Assembly: GCF_000020965.1 (NCBI RefSeq)
Contig: NC_011297.1
Span: forward strand, 248,001 to 312,000
Direction of reading: 5' to 3'
Length of the DNA stretch: 64,000 nt
Source of the DNA: Dictyoglomus thermophilum H-6-12
Lineage (GTDB): Bacteria; Dictyoglomota; Dictyoglomia; Dictyoglomales; Dictyoglomaceae
Positions 53,696-62,097 of the stretch are shown in pieces. The notes below the pieces were generated by a model, which did no database searches, was not told the origin of the DNA, and saw only the letters and a list, made by a program, of their open reading frames with translations. The position numbers were made by a program, and so were the translations under genes. Numbering within the stretch: the stretch's first letter is position 1; every line of letters begins with the position of its first letter.

Positions 53696-54700
53696 ATGAA
53701 AAAGTTTTTAATTTTTGTACTTCTTGTATTGCTAATTGTGTTAGGTACAGAGAGTTTTGCTCAAAAGAAGTATGTAATTGGATTAGTAACAAAGACAGCT
53801 GGTAATCCATTCTTTGAGGCAGTAAATAAGGGGGCACAAGAAGCAGCAAAGGAATTAGGTATTACTGTGATACATCAAGCTCCTGCAGCATCAAGTGTAC
53901 AAGGTCAGATTGATATAATTAACTCAATGATTGCTCAAAAGGTAAGTGCAATCTGTATTTCTGCAAATGATCCTGATGCTTTGGTACCTGCATGCAGAAA
54001 GGCACAACTTAGGGGAATTCCGGTAGTAACTTTTGACTCAGCAGTAAAACCACAGGGAAGGAAGTTATTTGTAAACCAAGCAGATATGGAACAGATAGGA
54101 AGAATTCAAGTACAACTTTTGGCAAAGATGATCAACTATGAAGGTGAAATTGCTATACTGAGTGCTGCCTCCACAATGGCAAACCAAAATACTTGGATTG
54201 CTTGGATGAAGGAAGAATTAAAGAAACCAGAATATAGTAAGATGAAATTGGTAGCTATAGTTTACGGGGATGATATAAGGGAAAAGAGTTATAATGAGGC
54301 AATGGGATTATTTAAATCCTATCCTAACTTAAAGGGTATAATTGCTCCTACTACTGTTGGTATTGCAGCAGCTGCTCGTGCCATTGAAGATGCTGGATTA
54401 TCTGGAAAAGTTCAACTTACAGGACTTGGTTTGCCGAGTGAAATGGCGGAGTATGTGAAGAGAGGTACTTGTAAAGCATTTGCTTTGTGGAATCCTATAG
54501 ATTTAGGATACGCAACAATTTATGCTACTTATCGTTTGTTAACTAGAGAAATTAAAGGGAATGTGGGAGAAAAGGTTAATTTGGGAAAACTTGGAGAAAG
54601 AACAATTGTAGATGAAGGAAACGGGGGAAGAATGATAATTCTTGGACCTCCATTTGTATTTGATGCTTCTAATATAGATTATTGGTCTAAGGTCTACTAA
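53696..54700 (+). CDS. Rhamnose-type sugar-binding protein (RhaS-like)
   Basis: 334 residues. Signal peptide (KKFLIFVLLVLLIVLGTESFAQ). VTKTAGNPFFEAVNKGAQEAA and VVTFDSAV show the type 1 binding fold. LGLPSEMAEYVKRGT and ALWNPIDLGYAT are characteristic of the rhamnose ABC binding proteins, more so than of RbsB. Context (rhamnosidase and fucose isomerase upstream) supports L-rhamnose or a similar 6-deoxy sugar. GGGGGGAG precedes the ATG. Confidence 0.88.
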   Translation: MKKFLIFVLLVLLIVLGTESFAQKKYVIGLVTKTAGNPFFEAVNKGAQEAAKELGITVIHQAPAASSVQGQIDIINSMIAQKVSAICISANDPDALVPACRKAQLRGIPVVTFDSAVKPQGRKLFVNQADMEQIGRIQVQLLAKMINYEGEIAILSAASTMANQNTWIAWMKEELKKPEYSKMKLVAIVYGDDIREKSYNEAMGLFKSYPNLKGIIAPTTVGIAAAARAIEDAGLSGKVQLTGLGLPSEMAEYVKRGTCKAFALWNPIDLGYATIYATYRLLTREIKGNVGEKVNLGKLGERTIVDEGNGGRMIILGPPFVFDASNIDYWSKVY

Positions 54701-54712
54701 TAGAAAAATTCT

Positions 54713-54742
54713 AAAGGGGGAGGGTGTTAATTCTCCCCCTTT
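54713..54742 (+). terminator. Attenuating hairpin between binding protein and ATPase
   Basis: AAAGGGGGAG, ggtgttaatt, CTCCCCCTTT followed by tattttta; it ends 30 nt before the next ATG, so partial termination is likely. Confidence 0.8.
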
Positions 54743-54771
54743 TATTTTTAATTGAGAGGAGTTTTCAGATT

Positions 54772-56286
54772 ATGGAAGAGTATATTTTAGAGGTTAGAAA
54801 TATATATAAATCTTTTACAGGAACAAAACCAGTTTTAGAAGGAGTAAGTTTTAGCTTAAAAAAGGGCGAGATCCATGCTTTACTGGGTGAAAACGGAGCT
54901 GGAAAGTCTACATTGATAAAAATTATAAGTGGGGTTCTACAGCCTGACCATGGAGATATTCTATTAAAGGGTAAGAAAGTACATTTTAGTAATCCGTTAG
55001 ATGCTCAAAGACATGGTATTGCAGCAGTTTTTCAGGAACTTGCTTTATTTCCTGAGTTAAGTGTAGCAGAGAATATATTTATTGGGCATTATAAGTATAA
55101 GACTCCTTTTAAAAGTATTAATTGGAAGGATTTATACAAAGAGGCAAAGGATTTTTTAAGTTCCTTAGGTATTGAAATAGATCCCAAGGTTCCTGTTAAG
55201 AATTTGAGTATTGCAGAAAGACAAATAGTAGAAATTGCGAGAGTTCTATCTATAAATCCTGAGATTTTGATTATGGATGAGCCTACATCTTCTTTAACCT
55301 TAGAAGAGACTCAGAGGCTTTTTAGTATTATCAAGAGCTTAAAAGAAAGAGGAACATCCATAATTTTCATCTCTCATAGATTGGAAGAAGTTTTTGAAAT
55401 AGCAGATAGGGTAACGGTTTTAAGGGATGGGCAATATATAGGGACAAAAAATGTGTCAGAGACTAATGTAGACGAACTTATCCAGATGATGGTAGGAAGA
55501 AAGTTAGAAGATATGTATCCAAAGGTAGAAGCAAAAAGAGGAGAACTTTTATTAAAGGTTGATGGTTTGACAAGAAGTGGAGAATTTTATGATGTTTCTT
55601 TTGAACTTTTTGAAGGAGAGGTTTTAGGTATTGCTGGTCTTGTTGGTTCGGGTAGGACCGAAGTTGCTCAAACTATATTTGGTATAAGAAAGAAGGATAA
55701 AGGAAAGATATATGTAAGGGGGAGAGAAGTAGATATAAAGAGTCCAAAAGATGCTATAAGTCTTGGAATTGTATATGTCCCTGAAGATAGACATCAGCAT
55801 GGTTTACTTTTACCTATGGATATAGTTTGTAATATTACACTTCCTGTTTTAGAAAGTTTGGCGAGTAGGGGAATAATAGATAGAAGAGAGGAGGAAATAC
55901 TTACAAAAAGATATTTTGAAATTCTTGATATTAGGGCATCTGGAATAAGGCAGAAGGTAATGAGTCTTTCGGGAGGAAATCAGCAGAAGGTTGTACTTGC
56001 AAAATGGCTTGCTACTAAGCCAAAAGTTCTTATTCTTGATGAACCTACGAGAGGAATAGATGTAGGAGCAAAGGTGGCTATATATCAGCTGATAAATAAG
56101 CTTGCCCAGGAAGGCTATGGTATAATTCTCATTTCATCTGAGATGCCAGAGATTATTGGAATGAGTGATAGGATACTTGTAATGCACGAAGGAAGAATAG
56201 TTGGTACTATCTCAAGAAAGGAAGCAACTCAGGAGAAGATTTTGTCTATGGCTTTAGGAAGAAAGATATATTCGAAAAGTTTGTAA
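54772..56286 (+). CDS. Rhamnose-type ABC ATPase (double NBD)
   Basis: 504 residues from ATG 54772 (GAGAGGAG upstream; earlier in-frame starts lie in the terminator hairpin). Half 1: GENGAGKSTLIKI, FQELALFPELSV, LSIAERQIVEIA, LIMDEPTSSLT. Half 2: GLVGSGRTEVAQTIFG, LSGGNQQKVVLAKWL, LILDEPTRGIDVGAK. Typical of RbsA/RhaT-type ATPases serving two permeases. Energises uptake of the sugar bound by the RhaS-like protein. Confidence 0.9.
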   Translation: MEEYILEVRNIYKSFTGTKPVLEGVSFSLKKGEIHALLGENGAGKSTLIKIISGVLQPDHGDILLKGKKVHFSNPLDAQRHGIAAVFQELALFPELSVAENIFIGHYKYKTPFKSINWKDLYKEAKDFLSSLGIEIDPKVPVKNLSIAERQIVEIARVLSINPEILIMDEPTSSLTLEETQRLFSIIKSLKERGTSIIFISHRLEEVFEIADRVTVLRDGQYIGTKNVSETNVDELIQMMVGRKLEDMYPKVEAKRGELLLKVDGLTRSGEFYDVSFELFEGEVLGIAGLVGSGRTEVAQTIFGIRKKDKGKIYVRGREVDIKSPKDAISLGIVYVPEDRHQHGLLLPMDIVCNITLPVLESLASRGIIDRREEEILTKRYFEILDIRASGIRQKVMSLSGGNQQKVVLAKWLATKPKVLILDEPTRGIDVGAKVAIYQLINKLAQEGYGIILISSEMPEIIGMSDRILVMHEGRIVGTISRKEATQEKILSMALGRKIYSKSL

Positions 56287-56301
56287 TTTAAGGAGGAGAA
56301 G

Positions 56302-57309
56302 ATGGGAAGAGTGGGTTCTGTAAATGAGCTAAAGGAGAAGACTTATGATATTTCAAGGTTAAGAGAGATCGGAATAATCTTTCCTCTTTTTCTTTTTGGA
56401 CTAATTATAGCATTGAGAAATCCTTATTTTATAAGCTGGGAAAATCTTCGTTATATTTTTCTTGACGCATCTATATTAACTATTGTGGCTGTAGGGGAAA
56501 TGATGGTTATACTTACTGGTGGAATAGATCTTTCCGTAGGTTCCAATCTTGCTTTAACTGGAATGATAGTATCAATGCTTTATAGAGACTTACCCAATTT
56601 CCCTGTAATATTAGCTCCTTTGATTGGAATTTTAATTGGAGGAATATGTGGAACTATAAATGGCCTTTTTGTGGCAAAGGGAAAAGTTATTCCTATAATT
56701 GCTACTCTTTCGACTATGTATATATTTAGGGGGATTGTGTATATAATTAGTAAGGGAAGATGGGTTAATGCTCATGAGATGCCCGAAGGCTATAAACTTC
56801 TTACCCGAGTTGAGATATTAGGTATCCCTATATTGGTAATTTATGCAATCATTGTTTTTTTGCTTTTTTATTATCTTTTGAACTACAAGGCCATTGGAAG
56901 GAGTATATATGCTGTTGGAAATAATCCTCAGTCAGCAGTATATATTGGTATTAATAGGGTGAAAGTCTTATTTTTGGTTTATCTTATCTCAGGCATTCTT
57001 GCTGGACTTGGTGGAGTTTTATATACATCCCGTTTTGCCTCTGCAGAAAGCAGTGCTGCAATGGGGTTTGAACTTTCTGCTATTTCTGCTGTGGTTATCG
57101 GAGGAGTAAAAACTACAGGTGGAGCTGGTAAGATAGGTGGGGTAGTTTTAGGAGCTTTGCTCTTGACAATGATTGTTAATGGGTTGAACGTTATGAAGAT
57201 ATCACCTTTTTATAAGCTTGCTCTTCAAGGTTTAATGTTCTTAATTGCCGTAATTGTAGATTCTTTAATTGCAGAGAGATACCAGAAGGGATATAGGAGG
57301 AGAGCATGA
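56302..57309 (+). CDS. Sugar ABC permease (RhaP/RbsC family)
   Basis: 335 residues, about nine hydrophobic segments. VGEMMVILTGGIDLSVGSNLALTG is the family motif; GNNPQSAVYIGINRVKVL is the ATPase-contact loop. AGGAGG precedes the ATG at 56302. First of two different permeases, consistent with a heterodimeric channel as in the rhamnose system. Overlaps the next gene by 4 nt. Confidence 0.9.
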   Translation: MGRVGSVNELKEKTYDISRLREIGIIFPLFLFGLIIALRNPYFISWENLRYIFLDASILTIVAVGEMMVILTGGIDLSVGSNLALTGMIVSMLYRDLPNFPVILAPLIGILIGGICGTINGLFVAKGKVIPIIATLSTMYIFRGIVYIISKGRWVNAHEMPEGYKLLTRVEILGIPILVIYAIIVFLLFYYLLNYKAIGRSIYAVGNNPQSAVYIGINRVKVLFLVYLISGILAGLGGVLYTSRFASAESSAAMGFELSAISAVVIGGVKTTGGAGKIGGVVLGALLLTMIVNGLNVMKISPFYKLALQGLMFLIAVIVDSLIAERYQKGYRRRA

Positions 57310-58262
57310 AGATAAAACTAAAAATAACATGGGAAATAATACTTCTCATATTAATTATACTGGTCTTTTTAGTAAGTAGTTTTCTCTCACCTTACTTTTT
57401 AGATATTGTTAATCTATTAGATACTACTACGAACTTTATGGAAAAAGGTCTTATTTCCCTTGCAATGACTTACATTATCATAAGTGGCAATATAGATATC
57501 TCGGTAGCATCTAATATGGGAATGGCTTCTGCTTTTATGGGAGTTCTTCATAGAATGGGAACTAATATTTGGATCTGTGCCCTTATAGGACTTATAATTG
57601 CTACCTTAGGGGGTTATTTAAATGGATATTTGATTGTAAGATTTAAGCTTCCCGCTATTGCAGTGACCTTAGGTACCTATGCACTATATAGGGGAATAGC
57701 TTATATTTTGCTTCAAGATACAGCTGTAGGCGTTGACTCAGAGAGTTTTATGTATTTAGGTCAGGGTTATATTGCAGGAACACCTATTCCTTTTTCTTTG
57801 GTTTTGTACATTATTTTTGCAATCATTTTTGGTTTTATCCTACATAAAACTACTTTTGGAAGATATGTCTATTCCATTGGAAATAACGAACAGGCATGTA
57901 AATTTTCAGCAATTCCGGTAGAGAAGATAAAGATAATTCTTTTTACCATTACCGGCTTTATGTCTGGGTTAGGAGCTATTCTTCTTACTTCTAGATTGAG
58001 TAGTATAAGACCAGATATTGGTAGTGGCTTGGAGCTTGAGGTTATTGCAACGGTAGTTCTTGGAGGAGTTAGTATTCTTGGAGGATCTGGAAATATGATT
58101 GGGGTTGTCTTATCTTTGTTTTTGATTGGTTTTTTAACCTATAGTTTGAATTTGTTAAACATACCAAGCCAGGTGATAACCATAATTATGGGTTCACTTC
58201 TTGTAGGGACTGTTCTCATATCTAATTTGTTAGAACAAAGGAGAGTAAAAGTAGGTAAATAA
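57306..58262 (+). CDS. Sugar ABC permease (RhaQ/RbsC family)
   Basis: 318 residues, hydrophobic throughout. AMTYIIISGNIDISVASNMGMASA replaces the usual TGGIDLS with SGNIDIS, as in the second rhamnose permease; GNNEQACKFSAIPVEKIKII is the coupling loop; VVLGGVSILGGSGNMIG follows. Start ATG overlaps the RhaP-like stop (ATGA); AGGAGG in the preceding gene end. Confidence 0.9.
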   Translation: MKIKLKITWEIILLILIILVFLVSSFLSPYFLDIVNLLDTTTNFMEKGLISLAMTYIIISGNIDISVASNMGMASAFMGVLHRMGTNIWICALIGLIIATLGGYLNGYLIVRFKLPAIAVTLGTYALYRGIAYILLQDTAVGVDSESFMYLGQGYIAGTPIPFSLVLYIIFAIIFGFILHKTTFGRYVYSIGNNEQACKFSAIPVEKIKIILFTITGFMSGLGAILLTSRLSSIRPDIGSGLELEVIATVVLGGVSILGGSGNMIGVVLSLFLIGFLTYSLNLLNIPSQVITIIMGSLLVGTVLISNLLEQRRVKVGK

Positions 58263-58284
58263 ATAGAAAGGTGGTGTAGAGAAG

Positions 58285-58659
58285 ATGGATAGAGAGATAG
58301 GAGCAAGGATTTGGCTTATTCCTGATGCTTATTTACCTGAAATTGGTGATCCTAATTTGCCAAGTCACGAATCTACTTGTATTTTAAATGTCAATGACAA
58401 GCCTGCTAAGGTCAAATTTACTTTTTATTTTGAAGATAAGGATCCCATAGAGTCCAAGGAGATAATTGTACCTCCAAAAAGGACTTGGCACGTAAGACTT
58501 GACAAGTCAGAGGAAATTCTTGGGGTTAAACTTGAGAGAAATGTACCTTTTGCAATAAAAGTAGAGAGTGATGTAAAGATTGTAGTTCAACATTCCAGGC
58601 TGGATACTCGGCAACCTAATCTTTCATATATGACTGCTATAGCTTGGGATGTTGATTAA
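58285..58659 (+). CDS. ASRT-family small-molecule-binding protein (PF07100-like)
   Basis: 124 residues. GARIWLIPDAYLPE, SHESTCILNVNDKPAKV, FYFEDKDPIESKEIIVPPKRTWHVRL and VQHSRLDTRQPNLSYMTAIAW line up with the Anabaena sensory rhodopsin transducer family, a compact all-beta soluble domain thought to bind small molecules such as sugars. No rhodopsin gene is here. Wedged between a sugar transporter (22-nt gap) and catabolic enzymes, it is more likely a sugar sensor, chaperone or mutarotase-like helper. AAAGGTGGT precedes the ATG. Confidence 0.85.
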   Translation: MDREIGARIWLIPDAYLPEIGDPNLPSHESTCILNVNDKPAKVKFTFYFEDKDPIESKEIIVPPKRTWHVRLDKSEEILGVKLERNVPFAIKVESDVKIVVQHSRLDTRQPNLSYMTAIAWDVD

Positions 58660-58723
58660 CATTATTTAATATTGAGACAAAATAACAAAATAAAAGCTAG
58701 TTAAAAAATAGGAGGTGTTTAAA

Positions 58724-61099
58724 TTGCCAAAGGAAATACCTATACTTCCGGAATTTGAACCAGGATATATTGAGGTAGGTGGAAAAATACCTAAATTTCA
58801 ATACAGAAAATCTTTAAAAGAAGAATTAAAAGAAGGAAATATAACTAAAGAAGAGAGTATAGATCTCTTTAAATGCATGCTTATGATTAGAAATTTTGAG
58901 GAAATGATCTATGAGTTAAGAGTTAATAAAGGTAAATATGGAAATATTAGGTATTTATACATAGGTGCTACTCATCTTTCCATTGGACAAGAAGCAGTTC
59001 CTACAGGAGGCATTTCGGTTATTAAAAAGGATGATTATATCACCAGTACTCATAGAGGGCATGGTGATGCTATTGCCAAAAGCTATTTTGGATTAAAAGA
59101 TATGAGTGAAGAAGAACTGATAGCTTTCATTGAGAATAATAGGGAGATTGCAAGTTTTTTGGGCTATGAGTGGAAGAATAAAGATAGAAATACTCTTTAT
59201 CAATATGCTCTTGATATTGAATTGTTTAAGGCAATAGGAGAACTTTTTGGGAAAGAATGGGGGGCTTGCAAAGGAAGAGGAGGATCTATGCACATTGCAG
59301 ATTTTAGTGTGGGGCATTTGGGCGCAAATGCCATTGTTGGTGGCAGTATGGGAATAGCAGTAGGATCTGCTATGGCTTCAAGATACATGGAAGATGGTAG
59401 AGTAACATTGTGTTTCATAGGGGATGGTGCAATGAATACAGGAATAGCTCATGAGGCAATAAATATGGCGTGTATGTCGCAATTTACCAATGGGCTTATG
59501 AGCAAAAGATTTGGAGTTCCTGTAATATTTATGGTTATGAATAATCAATATGGAGAATCAGGGCAACAAAGGGGCGAGGTAACAGGGATAGATTATATTG
59601 CAGAGAGGGGTTTTGCATATAGCAAGAATGGTATGAATGCAGAAATAGTAAATGCTATGAATGTACTTGCAGTAAGAGATGCAGTTAAAAGAGCCGTAGA
59701 AAAGGCAAGAAAAGGAGAGGGACCAATTCTTCTTGAATTTTGGGGATATAGATTTATGGGACATTCATTAAGTGATACCTTAGAAAAACCAGAAGATGGT
59801 ACTTATAGGACTTATGATGAACTACAAGCATGGAAGAAATATGATCCCTTAGAGCTTTATGCCAAAGAGTTGATAGATGCAGAAGTGCTTACTCCTGAAG
59901 AAATTGAGAATCTGAAAAAAGAATATAGACAGAGAAATGAAAATATTGCTGCAAAGGTAATAGAATCTCCTAATCCGGATCCTAAGGATATGACCAAATA
60001 TGTTTTTAAAGAGGATTCCATAGATAGTTTTGTACCTGAAAAGTTTAGAAACGTTACTGTGCTTAAGGAACCAAAATTCAAAGATAGAGATCCAGATGTA
60101 GAAATAAACTACAAAGAAGCAATTATTGAAGCATTGTATCAAGAGATGAAAAGAGATGGAAGAGTATTAATGTGGGGGGAGGATATAGCTGATTATGGTG
60201 GATCTTTTGGAGAGACGAAGGGACTTTTAGAAATATTTGGAAGGGATAGGATATTCAATACTGCCATTTCTGAGGCGGCAATAGTAGGGGCAGGGGTTGG
60301 AGCAGCAATGAGAGGTTTGAGGCCTATAGTAGAAATAATGTATATCGATTTTATTTTAATTGCTATGGATCAAATAGCAAATCAGGCTGCTAAGATGCGT
60401 TATATGTCGGGAGGACAAGCAGAAATACCTCTCACTATAATAACCACCATTGGTGGTGGTAAAGGGTATGCAGGTCAGCATTCTCAGAGTATCGAATCAA
60501 TTCTGACTCATTTCCCAGGATTGAAAGTTGTTGCTCCTTCAGATGCTTATGATGCAAAAGGCTTATTGATAGCTTCCATAAGAGATAAAAATCCTGTAAT
60601 TTATATAGAGCATCAAAATCTACTTCAAGATCCTTTATTACTATCTTTATCAAAGAGAAAGGTTCCTAAAGAAGATTACATAGTCCCTATTGGAAAAGCA
60701 GATATTAAGAGAAAAGCTAAAAATTATGATAAAAGTGTGACTGTAGTTTCATGGTCTGCTATGATTTATGCTGTGCTTAAGGCGGCAGAGGAATTAGAAA
60801 AAGAAGGGATTGAATTAGAGGTGGTAGATCTTAGAAGTTTATATCCTTTAGATATAGATACCATCATTGATTCTGTAAAAAGGACAGGAAGGTTTGCTGT
60901 TGTTACTCAAGCTGTAGAATTCATGTCCTTATCTTCTGAGATAATAACTCAGCTTTATCAAAAAGCTTCGTCTTTTCTTGTTAGGCCACCGATAAGAATA
61001 GGTGCTCCTTTCTGCCCTCCACCAGCTTCTCCTGTTCTTGAAAAAGCGTATTTACCTAATGATAAAAGGATTATAGAAGAAATTAAGAAGTTATTTTAA
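58724..61099 (+). CDS. 2-oxoacid dehydrogenase-type E1, fused alpha and beta subunits
   Basis: 791 residues from TTG 58724 (AGGAGGT 8 nt upstream; the GTG at 58715 overlaps that site). Alpha part: STHRGHGDAIA, CKGRGGSMHIAD, the TPP/Mg motif GDGAMN at 233-238 to NNQYG, FWGYRFMGHSLSD. Beta part from about 459: VEINYKEAIIEALYQEM, GEDIADYGGSFG, SEAAIVGAGVGAAMRG, YAGQHSQSIES, DLRSLYPLD. It decarboxylates a 2-oxoacid or cleaves a diketone with TPP and passes the acyl group to lipoate. An extra segment of about 40 residues (SEEELIAFIENNREI to TLYQYALDIELF) follows HRGHG and may shape the substrate pocket. Confidence 0.9.
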   Translation: MPKEIPILPEFEPGYIEVGGKIPKFQYRKSLKEELKEGNITKEESIDLFKCMLMIRNFEEMIYELRVNKGKYGNIRYLYIGATHLSIGQEAVPTGGISVIKKDDYITSTHRGHGDAIAKSYFGLKDMSEEELIAFIENNREIASFLGYEWKNKDRNTLYQYALDIELFKAIGELFGKEWGACKGRGGSMHIADFSVGHLGANAIVGGSMGIAVGSAMASRYMEDGRVTLCFIGDGAMNTGIAHEAINMACMSQFTNGLMSKRFGVPVIFMVMNNQYGESGQQRGEVTGIDYIAERGFAYSKNGMNAEIVNAMNVLAVRDAVKRAVEKARKGEGPILLEFWGYRFMGHSLSDTLEKPEDGTYRTYDELQAWKKYDPLELYAKELIDAEVLTPEEIENLKKEYRQRNENIAAKVIESPNPDPKDMTKYVFKEDSIDSFVPEKFRNVTVLKEPKFKDRDPDVEINYKEAIIEALYQEMKRDGRVLMWGEDIADYGGSFGETKGLLEIFGRDRIFNTAISEAAIVGAGVGAAMRGLRPIVEIMYIDFILIAMDQIANQAAKMRYMSGGQAEIPLTIITTIGGGKGYAGQHSQSIESILTHFPGLKVVAPSDAYDAKGLLIASIRDKNPVIYIEHQNLLQDPLLLSLSKRKVPKEDYIVPIGKADIKRKAKNYDKSVTVVSWSAMIYAVLKAAEELEKEGIELEVVDLRSLYPLDIDTIIDSVKRTGRFAVVTQAVEFMSLSSEIITQLYQKASSFLVRPPIRIGAPFCPPPASPVLEKAYLPNDKRIIEEIKKLF

Positions 61100-61116
61100 G
61101 AAGGAGGTAATAATTT

Positions 61117-61377
61117 ATGGTGAAAAATGTCATTATGCCTAAAGTTAGTGATGTGATGGAAAATGGTACTGTTGCTTCTTGGCTTAAAAAAGAGGGAGAT
61201 AAGGTAGAAAAAGGCGAGCCTTTATTAGAGATTGAAGTAGAAAAAGCAATAATGGAGATAGAAAGTGAATATGACGGTTATTTAAGAAAGATATTGGTAA
61301 AAGAGGGTGAAACAGTACCTGTAGGTACCATTTTAGCCTATATTACTGATACCTTAGATGAGAATATACCTGAGTAA
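61117..61377 (+). CDS. Stand-alone lipoyl domain protein
   Basis: 86 residues: one biotinyl/lipoyl-attachment domain and nothing else. IMPKVSDVMENGTVASWLKKEGDKVEKGEPLLEIE, then EVEKAIMEIES where the Lys would carry lipoate (usual motif ETDKA), and YLRKILVKEGETVPVG. It supplies the swinging arm that in most complexes is fused to E2. AAGGAGG precedes the ATG; 17 nt after E1. Confidence 0.92.
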   Translation: MVKNVIMPKVSDVMENGTVASWLKKEGDKVEKGEPLLEIEVEKAIMEIESEYDGYLRKILVKEGETVPVGTILAYITDTLDENIPE

Positions 61378-61390
61378 GGAGGTTTAAACT

Positions 61391-62095
61391 TTGAACGAGA
61401 ACAATGTAAGCAAGAGAATTCCTTTAAATACTGTAAGAAGAACTATTGCCGAAAGATTATCAAAAAGCAAGCAATCAATTCCTCATTTTTATGCTGTAGC
61501 TGAAGTTGATGCTACAAATTTAGTTGAAGCAAGAGCTAATTTTGTCAATGAGAAAAATATAAAGATTTCTTATGATGATTTCATAATTAAAGCTACAGCC
61601 CTTTCTATGAAAGAATTTCCATTGATAAATGCTCGTTTTAGAGAAACAGAAATAGAGCTTTTAGAACACATAAATATTGGTTTTGCCGTAGCCTTAGGAG
61701 AAGAGGGTGTAGTAGTACCTGTTATAAGAGATGCTGATAAAAAGGCTATAACTCAAATATTTGAAGAAAGGATTTCTCTTGTAGAAAAAGCAAGAAATAG
61801 AAAATTAAGAGTAGAAGATATCTCTGATAGAAGTATTACCGTGAATAATGTAGGCGTATTTGGAGTGAGATCAATACTTGCTATAATTAATCCTCCAGAA
61901 GTAGCTATTGTTACATGTGGGGCTATTCAGGATAGAGTGGTGGTAGTTAATGGGGAAGTAAGAATCAGAAAGATGATGGATATAACTCTCTCAGCAGATC
62001 ATAGGGTAATAGATGGAGCATATGGATCTAAGTTTCTTATGAAAATAAAGGAATTTTTAGAAAGTCCTGATTTATTAGTAAGCAGGGAGGAATAA
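61391..62095 (+). CDS. E2 acyltransferase catalytic domain, without lipoyl or subunit-binding domains
   Basis: 234 residues from TTG 61391 (AAGGAGG upstream). RIPLNTVRRTIAERLSKSKQSIPHFYAVAEVDATNLVEAR opens the 2-oxoacid dehydrogenase acyltransferase fold; INIGFAVALGEEGVVVPVI and the active-site ADHRVIDGAYG (HxxxD) complete it. Transfers the acyl group from lipoate to CoA. The usual N-terminal lipoyl and E1/E3-binding domains are missing; the former is the gene just upstream. No E3 gene is present in the window. Confidence 0.92.
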   Translation: MNENNVSKRIPLNTVRRTIAERLSKSKQSIPHFYAVAEVDATNLVEARANFVNEKNIKISYDDFIIKATALSMKEFPLINARFRETEIELLEHINIGFAVALGEEGVVVPVIRDADKKAITQIFEERISLVEKARNRKLRVEDISDRSITVNNVGVFGVRSILAIINPPEVAIVTCGAIQDRVVVVNGEVRIRKMMDITLSADHRVIDGAYGSKFLMKIKEFLESPDLLVSREE

Positions 62096-62097
62096 AG

